A stretch of DNA of 6,430 nt. It comes from Flavobacteriaceae bacterium. Lineage in GTDB: Bacteria > Bacteroidota > Bacteroidia > Flavobacteriales > Flavobacteriaceae. The stretch spans positions 1-6,430 of the forward strand of contig JAQWKF010000142.1 in NCBI GenBank assembly GCA_029247985.1, in the 5' to 3' direction. Within the stretch, counting starts at the first letter, position 1. Each line of letters begins with the position of its first letter. The translations under genes were made by a program, and so were the position numbers. The notes beneath the pieces were generated by a model. It was not told the origin of the DNA, made no database searches, and saw only the letters and a list, made by a program, of their open reading frames with translations. Below, piece after piece: positions 5,682 through 6,430 of this stretch.

Positions 5682-6212
5682 TTTTCCAATTTCTTCCACC
5701 ACCGCTTCAACCGGTTTGTTGTCTACTGAAATAACATGGGCAGCTTGCCTGTAAAAGCTTTGACGCTCAAATAAGTGTTTTGCAATAAACGATTGTAATG
5801 CCTCCTCCGTTTCGGCATGGGCGATTAAAGGGCGTCCATTCTTTTCGGGAAAAAGGCGTTGTGCAAGGGTCTTGTTGGAGGCACTAAGATAAAAAACGTG
5901 TGGAGTAGTAGCTGCAATAAGCGCCATGTTATTGTAATAGCAAGGCACGCCACCACCCAAAGAAATCACCTTACAATCAGCAACTTCAAGTACATCCTTT
6001 AGTGTTTTGTGTTCTAATTCTCTAAAAGCTTTGGCACCCTTCTCAACGAACAATTCAGGGATAGAAGTACCTGCATCACTTGCAATAATGTCGTCCAAAT
6101 CTTCAAATAATAGGTTTTGAGTCTTTGCAAGCAGACGTCCAACTGTGGACTTACCACACCCCATATATCCCAATAATATGATTGCGTTTGGGTTAGAAAA
6201 AGAAGTTGCCAT
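5673..6212 (-). CDS. aroK: Shikimate kinase
   Basis: The 179-residue product phosphorylates the 3-hydroxyl of shikimate with ATP, the fifth step of the chorismate pathway leading to aromatic amino acids, folate and quinones; it is cytoplasmic. The Walker A loop is GYMGCGKST (15-23). Shikimate-binding residues are visible as D38 and D40 in EDLDD, R64 in FRELE and the GGG of SLGGGVP (86-88), with the lid arginine R127 in GRPLI and R155 in FYRQAA. Order and spacing are those of the family and the length is normal (about 170-180). The ATG at 6210-6212 is preceded by a predicted -7 element on the same strand. The gene runs towards the phosphoribosyltransferase gene and overlaps its end by 9 bases; its upstream side faces the divergent tRNA genes. 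It appears to be transcribed alone. aroK and aroL cannot be separated by sequence here; aroK is the default name. Confidence 0.96.
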   Translation of the reverse strand: MATSFSNPNAIILLGYMGCGKSTVGRLLAKTQNLLFEDLDDIIASDAGTSIPELFVEKGAKAFRELEHKTLKDVLEVADCKVISLGGGVPCYYNNMALIAATTPHVFYLSASNKTLAQRLFPEKNGRPLIAHAETEEALQSFIAKHLFERQSFYRQAAHVISVDNKPVEAVVEEIGKLI

Positions 6213-6233
6213 ATTTTAAAGTATTGCAGTATG

Positions 6234-6241
6234 CAAATTTA
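6234..6241 (-). promoter_or_regulatory. Predicted -7 promoter element for shikimate kinase
   Basis: On the minus strand this reads TAAATTTG, a full match to TAnnTTTG, ending 21 bases before the aroK ATG. That implies a leader of about 17 bases made mostly of A and T. The nearest upstream TTG is 26 bases away, longer than the usual spacing of about 20, so the -33 element is doubtful. Confidence 0.45.
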
Positions 6242-6254
6242 GGATAATTTAATC

Positions 6255-6286
6255 TTTGAATAATCGTCAAAATGCGCCTATATTTG
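6255..6286 (+). promoter_or_regulatory. Bacteroidota-type promoter for the tRNA-Lys genes
   Basis: TTTG (6255-6258) and TATATTTG (6279-6286) are separated by 20 bases, a good match to the -33 TTG and -7 TAnnTTTG elements with near-ideal spacing. Transcription would start about 10 bases before the mature 5' end of the first tRNA. This is the best-formed promoter in the window, as expected for a stable-RNA gene. Its region lies back to back with the aroK promoter. Confidence 0.7.
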
Positions 6287-6300
6287 CAGCTTCAAATTTT

Positions 6301-6373
6301 GACTTGGTAGCTCAGCTGGTAGAGCATCTCCCTTTTAAGGAGAGGGTCCTGGGTTCGAACCCCAGCCAAGTCA
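6301..6373 (+). tRNA. tRNA-Lys, anticodon UUU
   Basis: The cloverleaf is complete over 73 bases. The acceptor stem GACTTGG pairs with CCAAGTC (6366-6372), with discriminator A at 6373. The anticodon stem TCTCC (6327-6331) pairs with GGAGA (6339-6343) around the loop CTTTTAA, giving anticodon TTT at 6334-6336, which reads AAA and AAG lysine codons. The T arm is CTGGG-TTCGAAC-CCCAG. No CCA is encoded (CAA follows), so the 3' end must be added by the nucleotidyltransferase, as is common in Bacteroidota. It is the first of a tandem pair. Confidence 0.97.
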
Positions 6374-6381
6374 CAACAATA

Positions 6382-6430
6382 GACTTGGTAGCTCAGCTGG
6401 TAGAGCATCTCCCTTTTAAGGAGAGGGTCC
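6382..6430 (+). tRNA. Second tRNA-Lys (UUU), cut off by the window end
   Basis: The 49 visible bases are identical to the first tRNA-Lys, from the acceptor 5' strand through the anticodon stem-loop (anticodon TTT at 6415-6417) and variable loop. The T arm and acceptor 3' strand would lie beyond the edge, to about 6454. Only 8 bases separate it from the first copy and no promoter fits between, so both should be cut from one transcript. Confidence 0.93.

Noticed and set aside
6301..6430. Direct repeat with an 81-base period that could suggest a CRISPR or other repeat array
   Set aside because: Each unit folds as a tRNA-Lys, and the spacer is only 8 bases long.
1..6430. Search for a mobile element, defence island, toxin-antitoxin pair or biosynthetic cluster
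   Set aside because: All coding space is taken by recognisable, mostly housekeeping families, and no transposase, integrase, terminal repeats or array is visible.

Overview
This window looks like a piece of chromosome from a member of the Bacteroidota, most likely a flavobacterium. It is AT-rich. Several genes have a good match to the Bacteroidota sigma-A -7 element TAnnTTTG a short way upstream, and I see no clear Shine-Dalgarno sequences. The gene content also fits: a split transketolase, an FKBP-type lipoprotein with an Asp-rich calcium-binding tail, and tRNA genes without an encoded CCA. The assignment rests on these features and on family resemblance, not on a database search.

Layout from left to right. 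(1) Bases 1-1909, minus strand: tgt (tRNA-guanine transglycosylase) followed, one base later, by an LptG-type lipopolysaccharide-export permease whose 3' end runs off the left edge. (2) Bases 1910-2038: a divergent promoter region. (3) Bases 2039-3845, plus strand: the two halves of a split transketolase, one base apart. (4) Bases 3842-4729, minus strand: an exported FKBP-like lipoprotein, convergent with transketolase and sharing the bases of its stop codon. (5) Bases 4730-4791: a short divergent promoter region holding a small inverted repeat. (6) Bases 4792-5681, plus strand: an Hsp15-like S4 RNA-binding protein and a PyrR-like phosphoribosyltransferase with its own apparent promoter element. 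(7) Bases 5673-6212, minus strand: shikimate kinase, overlapping the phosphoribosyltransferase tail to tail by 9 bases. (8) From 6301 to the right edge, plus strand: two identical tandem tRNA-Lys(UUU) genes behind a well-formed promoter; the second is cut off by the window end.

The genes are mostly housekeeping: tRNA modification, outer-membrane biogenesis, the pentose phosphate pathway (whose erythrose-4-phosphate feeds the shikimate pathway, where the kinase acts), ribosome-linked RNA binding and tRNA supply. No gap longer than 130 bases lacks a gene. I see no mobile element, CRISPR array, phage gene, toxin-antitoxin pair or defence system.

I did not find a convincing undescribed system. 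The points most worth a second look are the loss of all three zinc-ligand cysteines in Tgt, the FKBP domain joined to an EF-hand/thrombospondin-3-like tail, the -7 elements placed so close to two start codons that leaderless mRNAs are predicted, and a PyrR-like protein outside any visible pyrimidine context.
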